NCBI RefSeq assembly: GCF_900007165.1
Contig: NZ_CYGY02000061.1
Coordinates: 1 to 58,114 of the forward strand
Direction: 5' to 3'
DNA length: 58,114 nucleotides
Source: Paraburkholderia piptadeniae
GTDB lineage: Bacteria > Pseudomonadota > Gammaproteobacteria > Burkholderiales > Burkholderiaceae
Shown here: positions 16,953 to 25,702 of the stretch, in pieces
Layout: every line of letters begins with the position of its first letter
How positions within the stretch are numbered: the stretch's first letter is position 1
The notes under the pieces: generated by a model
Database searches by the model: none
What the model was told of the DNA's origin: nothing
The model's input: the letters and a program-made list of their open reading frames with translations, nothing else
Made by a program: the position numbers and the translations under genes

Positions 16953-17432
16953 ATGAGGCGCAAGAATGTACTCGTTCATGCAATGGCGATTGGGGTGCTC
17001 TCGTTCTCAGTGCTGCCTGCGAGCGCGGGGACAAAGGTGCTTGAATTCCAGTTGGTGACTAAGCCGATCGATCCAAGAGTGATCGAAGCTCCGAATATTG
17101 AAAACCAAACGATCATGCAGTCAAGAGCGTTTGGAGTGGGCGTATTCAAGGACGGCCGCATCGCGGTGAAAGATTTTGTCGTGGTTATCGATCTCAATAA
17201 AGGAGTCGGGTCTGGATTCGGATATAGCACCTACACGTTTGACGATGGTTCGTCCGTTACAGCGCGCTTTACGCTAGAAGCGAAACCGAATGCGGTCACG
17301 CATGGCGATTACAAGATTATTTCTGGAACAGGTGCATTTGCTGGTGCAACAGGGACAGGTACATTTGATCGCGTTCCCTCAAAATTGAACGTCAACCTTT
17401 ACAATGTAAAGTTGAATATCGTGACACCCTGA
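16953..17432 (+). CDS. small exported beta-barrel-like protein (allene oxide cyclase/dirigent-like)
   Basis: Protein of 159 residues with a clear signal peptide (cleavage near PASAG). Strand-rich sequence follows: the block YSTYTFDDGSSVTARFTLEA and the turn IISGTGAFAGATGTGTFDRV resemble allene-oxide-cyclase/dirigent barrels. The similarity is by pattern only. Base composition is lower in GC than the neighbours, suggesting separate acquisition. It sits between two other exported proteins. Function unknown. Confidence 0.65.
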   Translation: MRRKNVLVHAMAIGVLSFSVLPASAGTKVLEFQLVTKPIDPRVIEAPNIENQTIMQSRAFGVGVFKDGRIAVKDFVVVIDLNKGVGSGFGYSTYTFDDGSSVTARFTLEAKPNAVTHGDYKIISGTGAFAGATGTGTFDRVPSKLNVNLYNVKLNIVTP

Positions 17433-17595
17433 GGCGCTGGTTTGTTGTTCGAAGAACGGTTACACGAACTGGGTCGAGATTATGGAGCCCAGTTCGTCGT
17501 TGATCTTGACTGACAGCAACCACTCGCGATCGGCGAGCGACAACTGTCCGAGACGTACACGTGTGTCGTTGCCAGGCTCGACTGAGGAGACCGGC

Positions 17596-18585
17596 ATGGA
17601 TCGACTTTGGCGAATCGCGGCGAGGGCTTGTGCAATCCTTTGTATCGTTGCCGGATATCCGCCGGCCGCAACGGCGCAAGATTCGGCGAGTCCGGATGTA
17701 TTGCGCGTCACGCTTCTCGGGACGGGGGCGCCAGACCCGACGGTGGATCGTTTCAGTGTCAGCACGCTCATTGAGGCCGGCCATCAGAAAATACTCATCG
17801 ATGCCGGGCGTGGCGTCACGATGCGGCTGAGTCAACTGAACATTCCACTTGGCAAAATTGAAGCGCTCTTTCTGACCCAGTACCATTCCGACCACACCGT
17901 CGGCGTTCCGGATCTCTGGCTGACCGGGTGGTTGCCGCCCCCCTTCGGGCAGCGCCGGTCACCGTTTCACGTGATTGGACCGACTGGCGCTGCGGAACTG
18001 ATGACGAATCTCGAACGTGCGTATGCTGCCGACATCAGAATACGGATGGCCGATCAGAAGCTCTCGCGAGAAGGCGTGGATGTCAAAGTCGATGAGTTTT
18101 CGAAGGACGGCACCGTTTACGAAAACGATGGGCTTCGCGTCACCGCGTTCGAGGTCAATCAAGGCGAAGCCGTCAAGCCCGCGTACGGATACCGCATCGA
18201 CTACGCGGGCCATGCTGTTCTCGTCTCGGGCGACACGAAGATGAACGAAAACGTCGTGAAATATGGCACTGGAACCGATCTGCTGGTGCACGAAGTATTC
18301 GCCGTCAAGCCCGAATTAATGAGGAGCACGGCGATTCAGCGCATCGCCGCGCATCATGTCACGCCTCAGCAGGCTGGCGTGATTTTCACCCGTGCGCACC
18401 CCAGGCTCGCGGTCTATACACACCTTTCGTTAATTGGCTCGCCAACGGTGCCGAGCGTGACGACCGATGAAATCGTGTCGCAAACACGCGAAACGTACGG
18501 CGGCCCCTTGGTCATTGGCGAAGATCTCATGGCCTTCGAAATCAGTGCCAAAGGCATCGCGATTTACCGACGTGGCAGCCACTAG
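17596..18585 (+). CDS. exported metallo-beta-lactamase-fold hydrolase with altered metal motif
   Basis: Protein of 329 residues with a signal peptide (cleavage near ATAQD). It is a tRNase Z/arylsulfatase-like MBL: LRVTLLGTGAPDP, LFLTQYHSDHTVG, VSGDTK with Asp213, HEVF with His232, HHVTPQQAG and YTHLS with His276. The first His of HxHxDH is Gln95 (codon CAG), while His97, Asp99 and His100 remain. Gln at this ligand position is tolerated in a few B3 beta-lactamases, so activity is possible. The start at 17596 has GAGGAG upstream; a longer frame from 17482 would bury the signal peptide. Confidence 0.85.
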   Translation: MDRLWRIAARACAILCIVAGYPPAATAQDSASPDVLRVTLLGTGAPDPTVDRFSVSTLIEAGHQKILIDAGRGVTMRLSQLNIPLGKIEALFLTQYHSDHTVGVPDLWLTGWLPPPFGQRRSPFHVIGPTGAAELMTNLERAYAADIRIRMADQKLSREGVDVKVDEFSKDGTVYENDGLRVTAFEVNQGEAVKPAYGYRIDYAGHAVLVSGDTKMNENVVKYGTGTDLLVHEVFAVKPELMRSTAIQRIAAHHVTPQQAGVIFTRAHPRLAVYTHLSLIGSPTVPSVTTDEIVSQTRETYGGPLVIGEDLMAFEISAKGIAIYRRGSH

Positions 18586-18884
18586 TCGTGGCTGGACAGC
18601 CGTTACAGCTGTAACCCGATCGGTGCAAAAGCAGGTCATGCTCGAATGGCAGCGCGATGCTGGCTTTAAGATCGCTTGTCGTCCCCGAATCACGAAGCCG
18701 ACGCTTGGAAGCAGCGAAACGATGTCTAACACGAATCCATGCAAAAGCCGAAAGTCGCGGCGATCGCGTCGGCGGAAGCAACGGCCGACCGCTGCACCTC
18801 GCTTGCAGTCCTCGCAACTTGACCAAAACTGCCATTCGAACTCGATGCGGGCCCGACGTCGGTAATGCTGACCATAGCAGCCGT
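18586..18884. other. gap between MBL gene and Tn3 relic
   Basis: No supported gene. The frame running into the transposase relic is open here but its translation is unlike transposase or any family I know. Confidence 0.35.
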
Positions 18885-19761
18885 TGGCTGATGGTCGCGT
18901 CAGCGGCTGCTTCGGCCGACAACTTCCCCACGAGCGGTCGTACCGAGCGACTGCTCGATCGCCGAAACCTGGCAACGCTCGTGTCGCAGGAAGCGCAAAC
19001 GAAGATTGAACTGCCCGACATCGTCAACGTGCTGATCGAGGAATTGGTCCGTCGCCGTTACGGGCTTCCGCCACTGGCGCTGCTGCAGCGGGTTGCCGCG
19101 CAGGCCCGCAACGAGGTCAATGAAGCGATTTACAGCGCCATCTCAGACGCGCTCGACGAGTCGCTCGTTGCCAAAATTGACGCGCCGCTGGTCGTCCATG
19201 CCGGCAAGTCCGGCTGGGATGATTTGAAGCGGATGACGCGATTCCGGAGCGCGGCCGACTGGCCAGAATTCGCGAAGCGCTCGGCGGCGATCCGGCCGCG
19301 GCGCTCAGCCGGTGCAACGAGTACATCGCCTATGCCTCCGGTACGGTGGCTATGGCGGCATCGGCTACTATCACGTGTCGGACATGTAAATCGCGCTGTT
19401 CAGCCACTTCATCCCGTGCGGCGTTCACGAAGCCGTCTATATTCTCGACGGGCTGATCCGCAACGGCGCCGACATCAAACCCGATTCAATCCACGGCGAC
19501 ACCCAGGCGCAGAGTGGTCCTGTATTCGGCCTGTCCTGGCTGCTCGGGACCAATCTGATGCCTCGCATGCTAAACATCAAGGATCTTGTCATATACAAGG
19601 CGGACAGACGCCGCAAGTACGCCCACATCGATAGCCTGTGCCGCAAAACGATTGACTGGGAGCTGACCGAACGACACTATCCCGACATGATGCGCGTCGC
19701 GGTCTCGATCAAGGCCGGCAGGTGGTACCTTCGACGATCGTCCACCGTTGCCAGACGGTGA
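18885..19761 (+). pseudogene. Tn3-family transposase, decayed
   Basis: Two unconnected pieces of a Tn3-type transposase. Piece 1 (about 18885-19247) reads LLDRRNLATLVSQEAQTK, LPDIVNVLIEELVRRRYGLP and LLQRVAAQARNEVNEAIYSA, an N-terminal region. Piece 2 (about 19348-19740) lies in another frame and reads YGGIGYYHVSDM, FIPCGVHEAVYILDGLIRN and GLSWLLGTNLMPRMLNIKDL from the DDE catalytic region. A TAA at 19387-19389 interrupts piece 2. The middle third is deleted. No terminal inverted repeats, resolvase or cargo were identified, so the element cannot move. Confidence 0.8.
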
Positions 19762-19788
19762 ATCGTGCCTTGAGTTCACCGCGAAGGG

Positions 19789-19820
19789 CGCAAAGGATCG
19801 ACCCCGATTGATCCCTTGCG
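19789..19820. repeat. 11-bp inverted repeat, possible terminator or element end
   Basis: CGCAAAGGATC and GATCCCTTGCG form an 11-bp stem with one G-T pair and a ten-base loop. It lies between the transposase relic and the 3' end of the minus-strand MFS gene. No T-run follows on either side. Confidence 0.35.
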
Positions 19821-19928
19821 TTCGATTTGCGCTTCGCTGAGTTCGCCTGAGTTGAGATAAATCAAGATCGGTGCAGGCAATGAGAATGAGTCGAGTCAAG
19901 TACACACCCGTTTTTTATCGTCTTTGGC

Positions 19929-21233
19929 TTACTGCCTCGCTGCTATCCGCACACGCGCGCCCGATCCGCTGCGCGCCGACGCGATCGACATGCCCAGCCC
20001 AAGCAACGTCAGGCAGACGACGGGCACCAGCATAGGGGCGCTCGCGTTGCCCGCGACCTTACCGACGTAGGGCATCAGGTTCTGCGCAAAAAAGCCGCCC
20101 AGGTTGCCGATCGAATTGATCGCCGCGATACTCGCCGCAGCGCGGGCACCCGTGAAGTAGCGCGGAGGCAGAGACCAGAAGCACGGATACAGCAGCGGAA
20201 TGCATGCGCCGCCCAGCACAAGCGCGGCGAACCGCAGCGGCAGGCCCGGCAGCACGAGACTCAGCGCGAAGCCGATTACGCCCACGCCTGCCACCATCGC
20301 CATCGCCTTGAGCACCACGCCCTCGCGTTTGAGTTTCGCTGGCAGCCACAGCAGAAGCAGCGCGGAGAGCATCCACGGAATCATGTTGAGCAGGCCGTTG
20401 AGCGACGAATGCGAGACGCCGCCGCTTTTAAGCAGCGTCGGCAGCCAGTACGTCACGCCATAGAGCGACGTGGACATCAGCATATAGCCGCACGCGAACA
20501 TCAGCACGCGCCTGTCGACCAGCGCCCGCCACGGATGCTCCGCGATGGCTTGCGTCGACGCCTCGCGACGCAGCGCCGCGATCACCAGGTTCTTCTCTTC
20601 GCTCGACAGGAACGGCGCGCGTTCGACTGACTCCGGCAGGAAACGCAACGCCACCAATGCAACGACGATCGCGGGCGCTCCCGTCGCTATGAATACCCAC
20701 TGCCAGCCGGCGAAGCCAAGGCTGCCGTCGAGTGACAGCAGCAAGCCGCCAGCGAGCGATCCAAGCATGTTGGCGAGCGCACTGCCGAGTGTGAAGAAGC
20801 CGAGCATGCGGGTGCGATGACTCTGCGGAAACCACAGCGTCAGATAGAAGATCACGCCCGGATAGAAGCCGGCTTCCGCGACACCCAGCGCGAACCGGAA
20901 CACATAGAAGAGCTCCATGGAACGCGTGAATGCCATCGCTACCGTGATGGCGCCCCACGTCACCATGATGCGCGCGAGCCACAGGCGCGCGCCGAAGCGA
21001 TGCAGCGCAAGCGTGCTCGGTACTTCGAACAGCAGATAGCCGATGAAGAAAAGCGACGCACCCAGGCCATACGACGCTTCCGACATTCCCAGTGCATGCA
21101 CCATCTGCAGCTTGGCGAATCCGACGTTCTGCCTGTCGATAAAGGCGATAAGGAACATCACGATCAACAGCGGCATGAGCCGCCAGGCGATTTTCTTCAC
21201 GACGGCCTGCTCAGCGGTCTGGATTTGGCTCAC
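19929..21233 (-). CDS. MFS transporter, anion:cation symporter (ACS) type
   Basis: Carrier of about 434 residues with twelve membrane segments. ACS features are FLIAFIDRQNVGFAKLQM near TM1, SYGLGASLFFIGYLLFEVPS, RFALGVAEAGFYPGVIFYL and LTLWFPQSHRTRMLGFF. These carriers move glucarate, tartrate, phthalate, 4-hydroxyphenylacetate and similar acids. I chose GTG 21233, which has CGGAG seven bases upstream. Longer ATG starts at 21257 or 21290 would read through the presumed GntR operator. It is divergent from that regulator. Confidence 0.88.
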   Translation of the reverse strand: MSQIQTAEQAVVKKIAWRLMPLLIVMFLIAFIDRQNVGFAKLQMVHALGMSEASYGLGASLFFIGYLLFEVPSTLALHRFGARLWLARIMVTWGAITVAMAFTRSMELFYVFRFALGVAEAGFYPGVIFYLTLWFPQSHRTRMLGFFTLGSALANMLGSLAGGLLLSLDGSLGFAGWQWVFIATGAPAIVVALVALRFLPESVERAPFLSSEEKNLVIAALRREASTQAIAEHPWRALVDRRVLMFACGYMLMSTSLYGVTYWLPTLLKSGGVSHSSLNGLLNMIPWMLSALLLLWLPAKLKREGVVLKAMAMVAGVGVIGFALSLVLPGLPLRFAALVLGGACIPLLYPCFWSLPPRYFTGARAAASIAAINSIGNLGGFFAQNLMPYVGKVAGNASAPMLVPVVCLTLLGLGMSIASARSGSGARVRIAARQ

Positions 21234-21247
21234 AACAGATCTCCGAT

Positions 21248-21264
21248 ATGAATTCATATATATG
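21248..21264. promoter_or_regulatory. 17-bp operator-like motif, copy 1
   Basis: ATGAATTCATATATATG lies upstream of the minus-strand MFS start and matches 15 of 17 bases with a second copy at 21364. Both copies flank the MFS-gntR divergent region, as expected for GntR operators. Confidence 0.55.
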
Positions 21265-21363
21265 TTTTGTTGAATGCGATCCATTAGCAATGGGTAGAAA
21301 CCCCGTCATTGAGGAAGACGTGGGGTTTAAAGGGTTATCCCCGATCCGTCCGGAACGCGATTC

Positions 21364-21380
21364 ATGAAATCATATACATG
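21364..21380. promoter_or_regulatory. 17-bp operator-like motif, copy 2
   Basis: ATGAAATCATATACATG repeats copy 1 with two differences and ends 18 bases before the likely regulator start at 21399. Placement suggests autoregulation. It overlaps the ATG at 21378, which makes that upstream start unlikely. Confidence 0.55.
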
Positions 21381-21398
21381 AATGTGATGGAGAAAATG

Positions 21399-22121
21399 AT
21401 GCATGCCGATGACCGGTTGCCGCGCTACCAGCGTTTGCGCGACGAAATGGTTGCCCTGATCGCGGCACGCCACTGGAAGCCCGGCGAAGCGATTCCCACC
21501 GAGCAGGCGCTCGCGAAGAGTTATGACGTGGCCGTCGGCACGGTCCGCAAGGCTGTCGATCTGCTCGTCGCGGAAGGCCTGCTCGAGCGCTTCCAGGGCA
21601 GAGGGACGTTCGTGCGTCGCGCGAGCTTCGACAGTTCGCTGTTTCGCTTCTTCCGCTTCCAGACGCGGCAGGGCGAACGACGCATTCCGCAGAGCCGCAT
21701 CTTGCGCCGCGAGGTTGTCGATGCGCCCTCCGCGGTCGCTGCCACGTTGCAGATTTCGAGTAGCGCGCGTGTGATCCAGATGTCGCGCCTGCGTCTGATC
21801 GACGATGTGCCGATGCTGGCCGAAGAAATCTGGCTGCCGTACGTCCGTTTTGCCGCGTTTGCGCAGATGGATCTCAACGAAGTCGGTGACCTGCTGTATC
21901 CCGTGTACGAGGCACAGTGCAATCAGGTTGTGGCCTCCGCCACGGAAACACTGACCGTCGAAGCGATCGATCCGCTGCATGCGCGGCTGTTGCGCATCGA
22001 ACCGGGTACGCCCGCTGTCGTGATCGAGCGACTCGCGTATGGCTACGACAGGCAGCCGCTGGAATGGCGCCGCTCGCGCGGGCCCGCCAGCGAATTCATC
22101 TACCAGGCCGAGATTCGATAA
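21399..22121 (+). CDS. GntR family regulator, HutC/UTRA subfamily
   Basis: Regulator of 240 residues. The GntR winged HTH is seen in YQRLRDEMVALIAARHWKPG, IPTEQALAKSYDVAVGTVRK and LLERFQGRGTFV. The UTRA effector domain follows, with RVIQMSRLRLIDDVPMLAEE, VASATETLTVEAI and VVIERLAYGYDRQPLEWRRS. The ATG at 21399 has GGAG six bases upstream; 21396 and 21378 are alternatives. It is divergent from the ACS carrier and 63 bases upstream of a second MFS gene, so it likely controls both transport genes. Confidence 0.9.
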   Translation: MHADDRLPRYQRLRDEMVALIAARHWKPGEAIPTEQALAKSYDVAVGTVRKAVDLLVAEGLLERFQGRGTFVRRASFDSSLFRFFRFQTRQGERRIPQSRILRREVVDAPSAVAATLQISSSARVIQMSRLRLIDDVPMLAEEIWLPYVRFAAFAQMDLNEVGDLLYPVYEAQCNQVVASATETLTVEAIDPLHARLLRIEPGTPAVVIERLAYGYDRQPLEWRRSRGPASEFIYQAEIR

Positions 22122-22184
22122 CTATCGGCGGCCATCAGGAACACGTCGTTTTCCATGCAGGAGCGGCGACCCAGGGAGACGGCA

Positions 22185-23480
22185 ATGTTCAAGTGGTTCA
22201 GCGAGATTTCAGGCAACGAACGCCGGACGTTTTGGGCGTGTTTCGGCGGATGGGCGCTTGATTCGCTCGACGTGCAGATGTTCAGCCTCGTGATTCCGGC
22301 GATCGTCGCCGAATGGTCGATCAGTCGCGCGCAAGCGGGGCTCGTCAGCGGCGTCACGCTGGTCGCGTCCGCGTTGGGCGGCTGGATCGCGGGCATGCTG
22401 TCGGACCGGCTGGGTCGCGTAAAGACGCTGCAATGGACGGTCGCGTTCTTTTCCGTGTTCACATTCCTGTGCGCGTTCGCGCAAAACTATCCGCAGTTCC
22501 TCGTGCTCAAGACGCTGCAGGGGTTCGGCTTCGGCGGGGAATGGGCGGCCGGCGCAGTGCTGATGGCGGAGACGATCCGCAACGAGCATCGCGGCAAGGC
22601 AATGGGCAGCGTGCAGAGCGCATGGGCCGTCGGCTGGGGCGCGGCGGTGCTGCTCTATGCAGTGATGTTCTCGCTGTTGCCCGCCGAAACCGCGTGGCGC
22701 GCGATGTTCGGGATCGGCATCGTTCCCGCGCTGCTGATCCTTTACGTTCGACGCGGCGTGCACGAACCCGACGTGCCGGGTCGCACGGCGCGCGATGCGC
22801 GAGTGCCCCAGGACGAACCGGCACCCGGTGCGATCGTCGGCATCTTTTCTCCGCAAGTGCTGCGTATGACGCTGATCGGCGCGTTGCTCGGCGTCGGCGC
22901 GCATGGCGGCTACTATGCGCTGATGACCTGGCTGCCCACGTTTCTGAAGAGCGAGCGCCACCTGTCGGTGCTGGGCACGGGAGGCTACCTCGCTGTCGTA
23001 ATCGTCGCGTTCTTTTGCGGGTGCATCGCGAGCGCGCAACTGCTGGACCGTATCGGACGCCGCAAAACCATTCTCACGTTTGCAATCTGCTGCGTGATAA
23101 CGGTGATCGCCTATCTGTTTCTTCCGCTCGGCAATACCGCAATGCTGTTCTTCGGCTTTCCACTGGGCTTTTTTGCGGCGGGTATTCCCGCGAGCATGGG
23201 CGCGCTGTTCAACGAACTGTATCCGCGTGGGATGCGCGGCACGGGTGTCGGGTTCTGCTACAACTTCGGCCGTGTTGCATCGGCAGGCTTTCCGGTGCTT
23301 GTCGGACAGATGTCCGCGAATATGTCGCTCGGATCGGCGATCGGCATCGATGCAGGACTCGCCTACGCAATCGTGGTGCTGTCCGTGCTGATGCTGCCGG
23401 AGACGCGCGGCCGCGCACTAGGCGATGCCGCTCTCGATACGCAACATCCGGGCGCGCTTTCTCAAGCACAAAGGCATTGA
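22185..23480 (+). CDS. MFS transporter, aromatic acid:H+ symporter type (paralogue)
   Basis: Carrier of 431 residues closely related to the one at 2226-3512. It shares WALDSLDVQMFSLVIPAI, QGFGFGGEWAAGAVLMAETI, SVQSAWAVGWG and MRGTGVGFCYNFGR. The start at 22185 has GGGAG six bases upstream. It is followed 55 bases later by an amidohydrolase paralogous to the one at 1342-2211, so the transporter/hydrolase pair has been kept or duplicated as a unit under a different regulator. Confidence 0.9.
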   Translation: MFKWFSEISGNERRTFWACFGGWALDSLDVQMFSLVIPAIVAEWSISRAQAGLVSGVTLVASALGGWIAGMLSDRLGRVKTLQWTVAFFSVFTFLCAFAQNYPQFLVLKTLQGFGFGGEWAAGAVLMAETIRNEHRGKAMGSVQSAWAVGWGAAVLLYAVMFSLLPAETAWRAMFGIGIVPALLILYVRRGVHEPDVPGRTARDARVPQDEPAPGAIVGIFSPQVLRMTLIGALLGVGAHGGYYALMTWLPTFLKSERHLSVLGTGGYLAVVIVAFFCGCIASAQLLDRIGRRKTILTFAICCVITVIAYLFLPLGNTAMLFFGFPLGFFAAGIPASMGALFNELYPRGMRGTGVGFCYNFGRVASAGFPVLVGQMSANMSLGSAIGIDAGLAYAIVVLSVLMLPETRGRALGDAALDTQHPGALSQAQRH

Positions 23481-23535
23481 CGCGCGGCGCATTCGCGCGT
23501 AGCCGCACAAGACTGGTAATGAAGGAATGTTCACG

Positions 23536-24423
23536 ATGGAGAAGTTGGAGACAGACGCGAGCCTTCGGCGGGATGCGCGTCGTCCCGCCAGCGTCGGATC
23601 TGTCGATACGCATGCGCATGTATTCGAGCGCGGCCTGCCGCTCACCCGGCAGCGGCGCTATGCGCCCGACTACGATGCGCCGCTCGACACGTACCTGGCA
23701 CAGCTGGACGCGCACGGCATATCGCACGGCGTGCTCGTACAGCCCAGCTTTCTTGGCACGGATTGCAGCTATCTGCTCGATGCGTTGCGCCGCGCGCCCG
23801 AAAGACTACGTGGCGTCGCCGTAATCGGGCGCGAGTGCGCAAAAGACACACTGACGGAGATGGCGGACGCGGGCGTCGCTGGAATTCGCCTGAACCTGAT
23901 CGGTCATGCCGATCTGCCACTCGACCACTGGGTGAGCGGGCAAACGCTCGCGCATGTCCGAGAACTGCGATGGCATGTCGAGGTGCATGCGGAAGCTGCG
24001 CGGCTGCAGGGCATCGTCGAGCCGCTTCTTGAAGCGGGCCTGAACGTGGTCGTCGATCATTTCGGCAGGCCCGATCCTGATCTCGGTGTCCGTGACGCGG
24101 GCTTTCGCCGTCTGCTCGAACTGGCGCATACGCAGCGCGTGTGGGTGAAGATATCTGCGGCGTACCGGAACTGGTGCGGCCTTCGCACGGGTGACGATGA
24201 CATGCACGAAGCGGTTCGTCTTTTGAAGGCGGCGTTCGGCCTGAGTCGCCTGATGTGGGGCAGCGACTGGCCGCATACACAGTACGAAGCCCAAGAGCAT
24301 TTTGCCCACACGCTCGAGTTGCTTTGCGCGCTGCTTCCGGATGGTGAAGAGCGCAATGCGGTCCTCGCGGACACGGCCGCGAGACTTTACATGTTCGACG
24401 ATGGGCATCAAGTATCTGCATGA
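23536..24423 (+). CDS. amidohydrolase family 2 (PDC-hydrolase-like), altered C-terminus
   Basis: Protein of 295 residues with DTHAHVF (His26, His28), VVVDHFGRPDPD (His175) and WGSDWPHTQY (Asp244), like the enzyme at 1342-2211. It probably hydrolyses a lactone or related ring compound. ATG 23536 lies nine bases after AAGGA; ATG 23527 abuts that site and is less likely. The normal ending TAARLYMFD is followed by seven residues encoded by the out-of-frame start of an ABC-binding-protein fragment, so the true stop was probably lost in a deletion join. Confidence 0.85.
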   Translation: MEKLETDASLRRDARRPASVGSVDTHAHVFERGLPLTRQRRYAPDYDAPLDTYLAQLDAHGISHGVLVQPSFLGTDCSYLLDALRRAPERLRGVAVIGRECAKDTLTEMADAGVAGIRLNLIGHADLPLDHWVSGQTLAHVRELRWHVEVHAEAARLQGIVEPLLEAGLNVVVDHFGRPDPDLGVRDAGFRRLLELAHTQRVWVKISAAYRNWCGLRTGDDDMHEAVRLLKAAFGLSRLMWGSDWPHTQYEAQEHFAHTLELLCALLPDGEERNAVLADTAARLYMFDDGHQVSA

Positions 24424-24553
24424 CCGGCAGCGCATCGTGACCGTGATGCTGCGCGGGCACGGCACACTCGCGAACGATCATCCGGTGCCGGAGTGGCATC
24501 CGTACTTCATGAAGGACTTGCCGCGGCGCGCCTACGATCCGGACAAGACGTAA
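24404..24553 (+). pseudogene. fragment of family 5 ABC solute-binding protein gene
   Basis: An open frame overlapping the end of the amidohydrolase reads GIKYLHDRQRIVTVMLRGHG and NDHPVPEWHPYFMKDLPRRA, then YDPDKT and a stop. This matches the middle of peptide/nickel-type solute-binding proteins. The intact protein at 29457 has the equivalent LMDRDQMRKTIFRGYGAIGN and GFDPDKAKFHF. The beginning and end of the gene are missing. Confidence 0.65.
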
Positions 24554-24583
24554 ACGTCGACCCCGTCGATGTTCACGCGCAAA

Positions 24584-25456
24584 TCACCACAACGCCTGGC
24601 TCGTCAGCGCGAACTGCGTGAGTGTGTCGTCGGGGGATGGCGTGCCGTTCAACGCCATCTGCTCGATGGTATCGACGAGCGGCAGACCGAGCCCTTCGAG
24701 CCACGAAGAGAGACCGTAGCGCAGCGGCGTATCCACGCGCACGAACATGCCCGCGTTCAACGCGAGCCAATAGCTGATCAACGCCTTGGCGCGGCTCTGG
24801 TCCGGCGATTCGGGCGCGATCACCGGGCCGATCACATGTCCGTCGCCGAAGCGCCGGAAGAGCGCGAAGCCGGTCAGCTCGCCATCGCGATCGAGTGCAA
24901 TGCCGCTCGCCACGTCGAGCAATGGCGGCATCAGTTCGGTGCGATCCATGCCGGTCGCGCGCGAGGCGAGTTCCGCGAGACGCGGCGTATCCTTCGCGCC
25001 GATGGGACGAAGCCGTTCACCCGGCGGGAGCGAAACGAGCGGTGGCTGAAACGCCGCGCCCTGATGCTGGCGAATCGTGTCGATACGCGTGAAGCCGCGT
25101 TCCTCGCACAACGGCTTGCCTTCGTTCGATGCATGAATCAGCAGCATGCGCGAGGGCAGCTCCGCCATCAACCGGTCGAGCAGTCCGCGCCCGATGCCGC
25201 GCCGCTGATGTTCCGGCGACACGATGAACATGCCGAGCGTCGCGGCACTTGCGCCGAACTGCCACGCGAGCGCAGTGCCGACGAGCGCGGCTTGCTCATC
25301 GACGGCGGCGAAGCCGCTGCCGAGACGTGCCGCGAAGCGCCAGTCGTCCGCACGATGACGCCATTTGACGGACATCGACAGCGCATGCGCGGCGGGGATG
25401 TCGTCGAGTGTGAAAGCCCGGTATTGGACCACATCGTTATTGCTTGAGTCGGGCAC
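24584..25456 (-). CDS. GNAT family N-acetyltransferase (paralogue A)
   Basis: Protein of 290 residues with an N-terminal GNAT domain: YRAFTLDDIPAAHALSMSVK, LGMFIVSPEHQRRGIGRGLL (the acetyl-CoA loop Q-R-R-G-I-G) and LCEERGF. A second GNAT-like half contains ALFRRFGDGHVIGPVIAP. I chose GTG 25456, five bases after GAGGAGG; this gives 291 codons, the same as its paralogue at 45225-46097. It is divergent from the aldehyde dehydrogenase. It may acetylate an amine intermediate of this cluster. Confidence 0.85.
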   Translation of the reverse strand: MPDSSNNDVVQYRAFTLDDIPAAHALSMSVKWRHRADDWRFAARLGSGFAAVDEQAALVGTALAWQFGASAATLGMFIVSPEHQRRGIGRGLLDRLMAELPSRMLLIHASNEGKPLCEERGFTRIDTIRQHQGAAFQPPLVSLPPGERLRPIGAKDTPRLAELASRATGMDRTELMPPLLDVASGIALDRDGELTGFALFRRFGDGHVIGPVIAPESPDQSRAKALISYWLALNAGMFVRVDTPLRYGLSSWLEGLGLPLVDTIEQMALNGTPSPDDTLTQFALTSQALW

Positions 25457-25702
25457 GCCGGCCTCCTCGCGTGAAGACATTTACCGTCACTGTGACACCG
25501 CGCAGCGCGCATGGCTAGGACGATCTTCCTGTTCCGCGCCGAACAAGGAGCGGCGCGCGTGGTGCAACGCAAAACCGCGGGTTATCGCGGCAAGAACGCG
25601 CGCGCCGTGCTGAATCGGCAATTTTGTCGGTGAAATATGCCGGGGCGCTGGTCCTACGATGAAGTCATGCCAACGCAGCAGCCCGAAGGAGGACTCGCGC
25701 AC

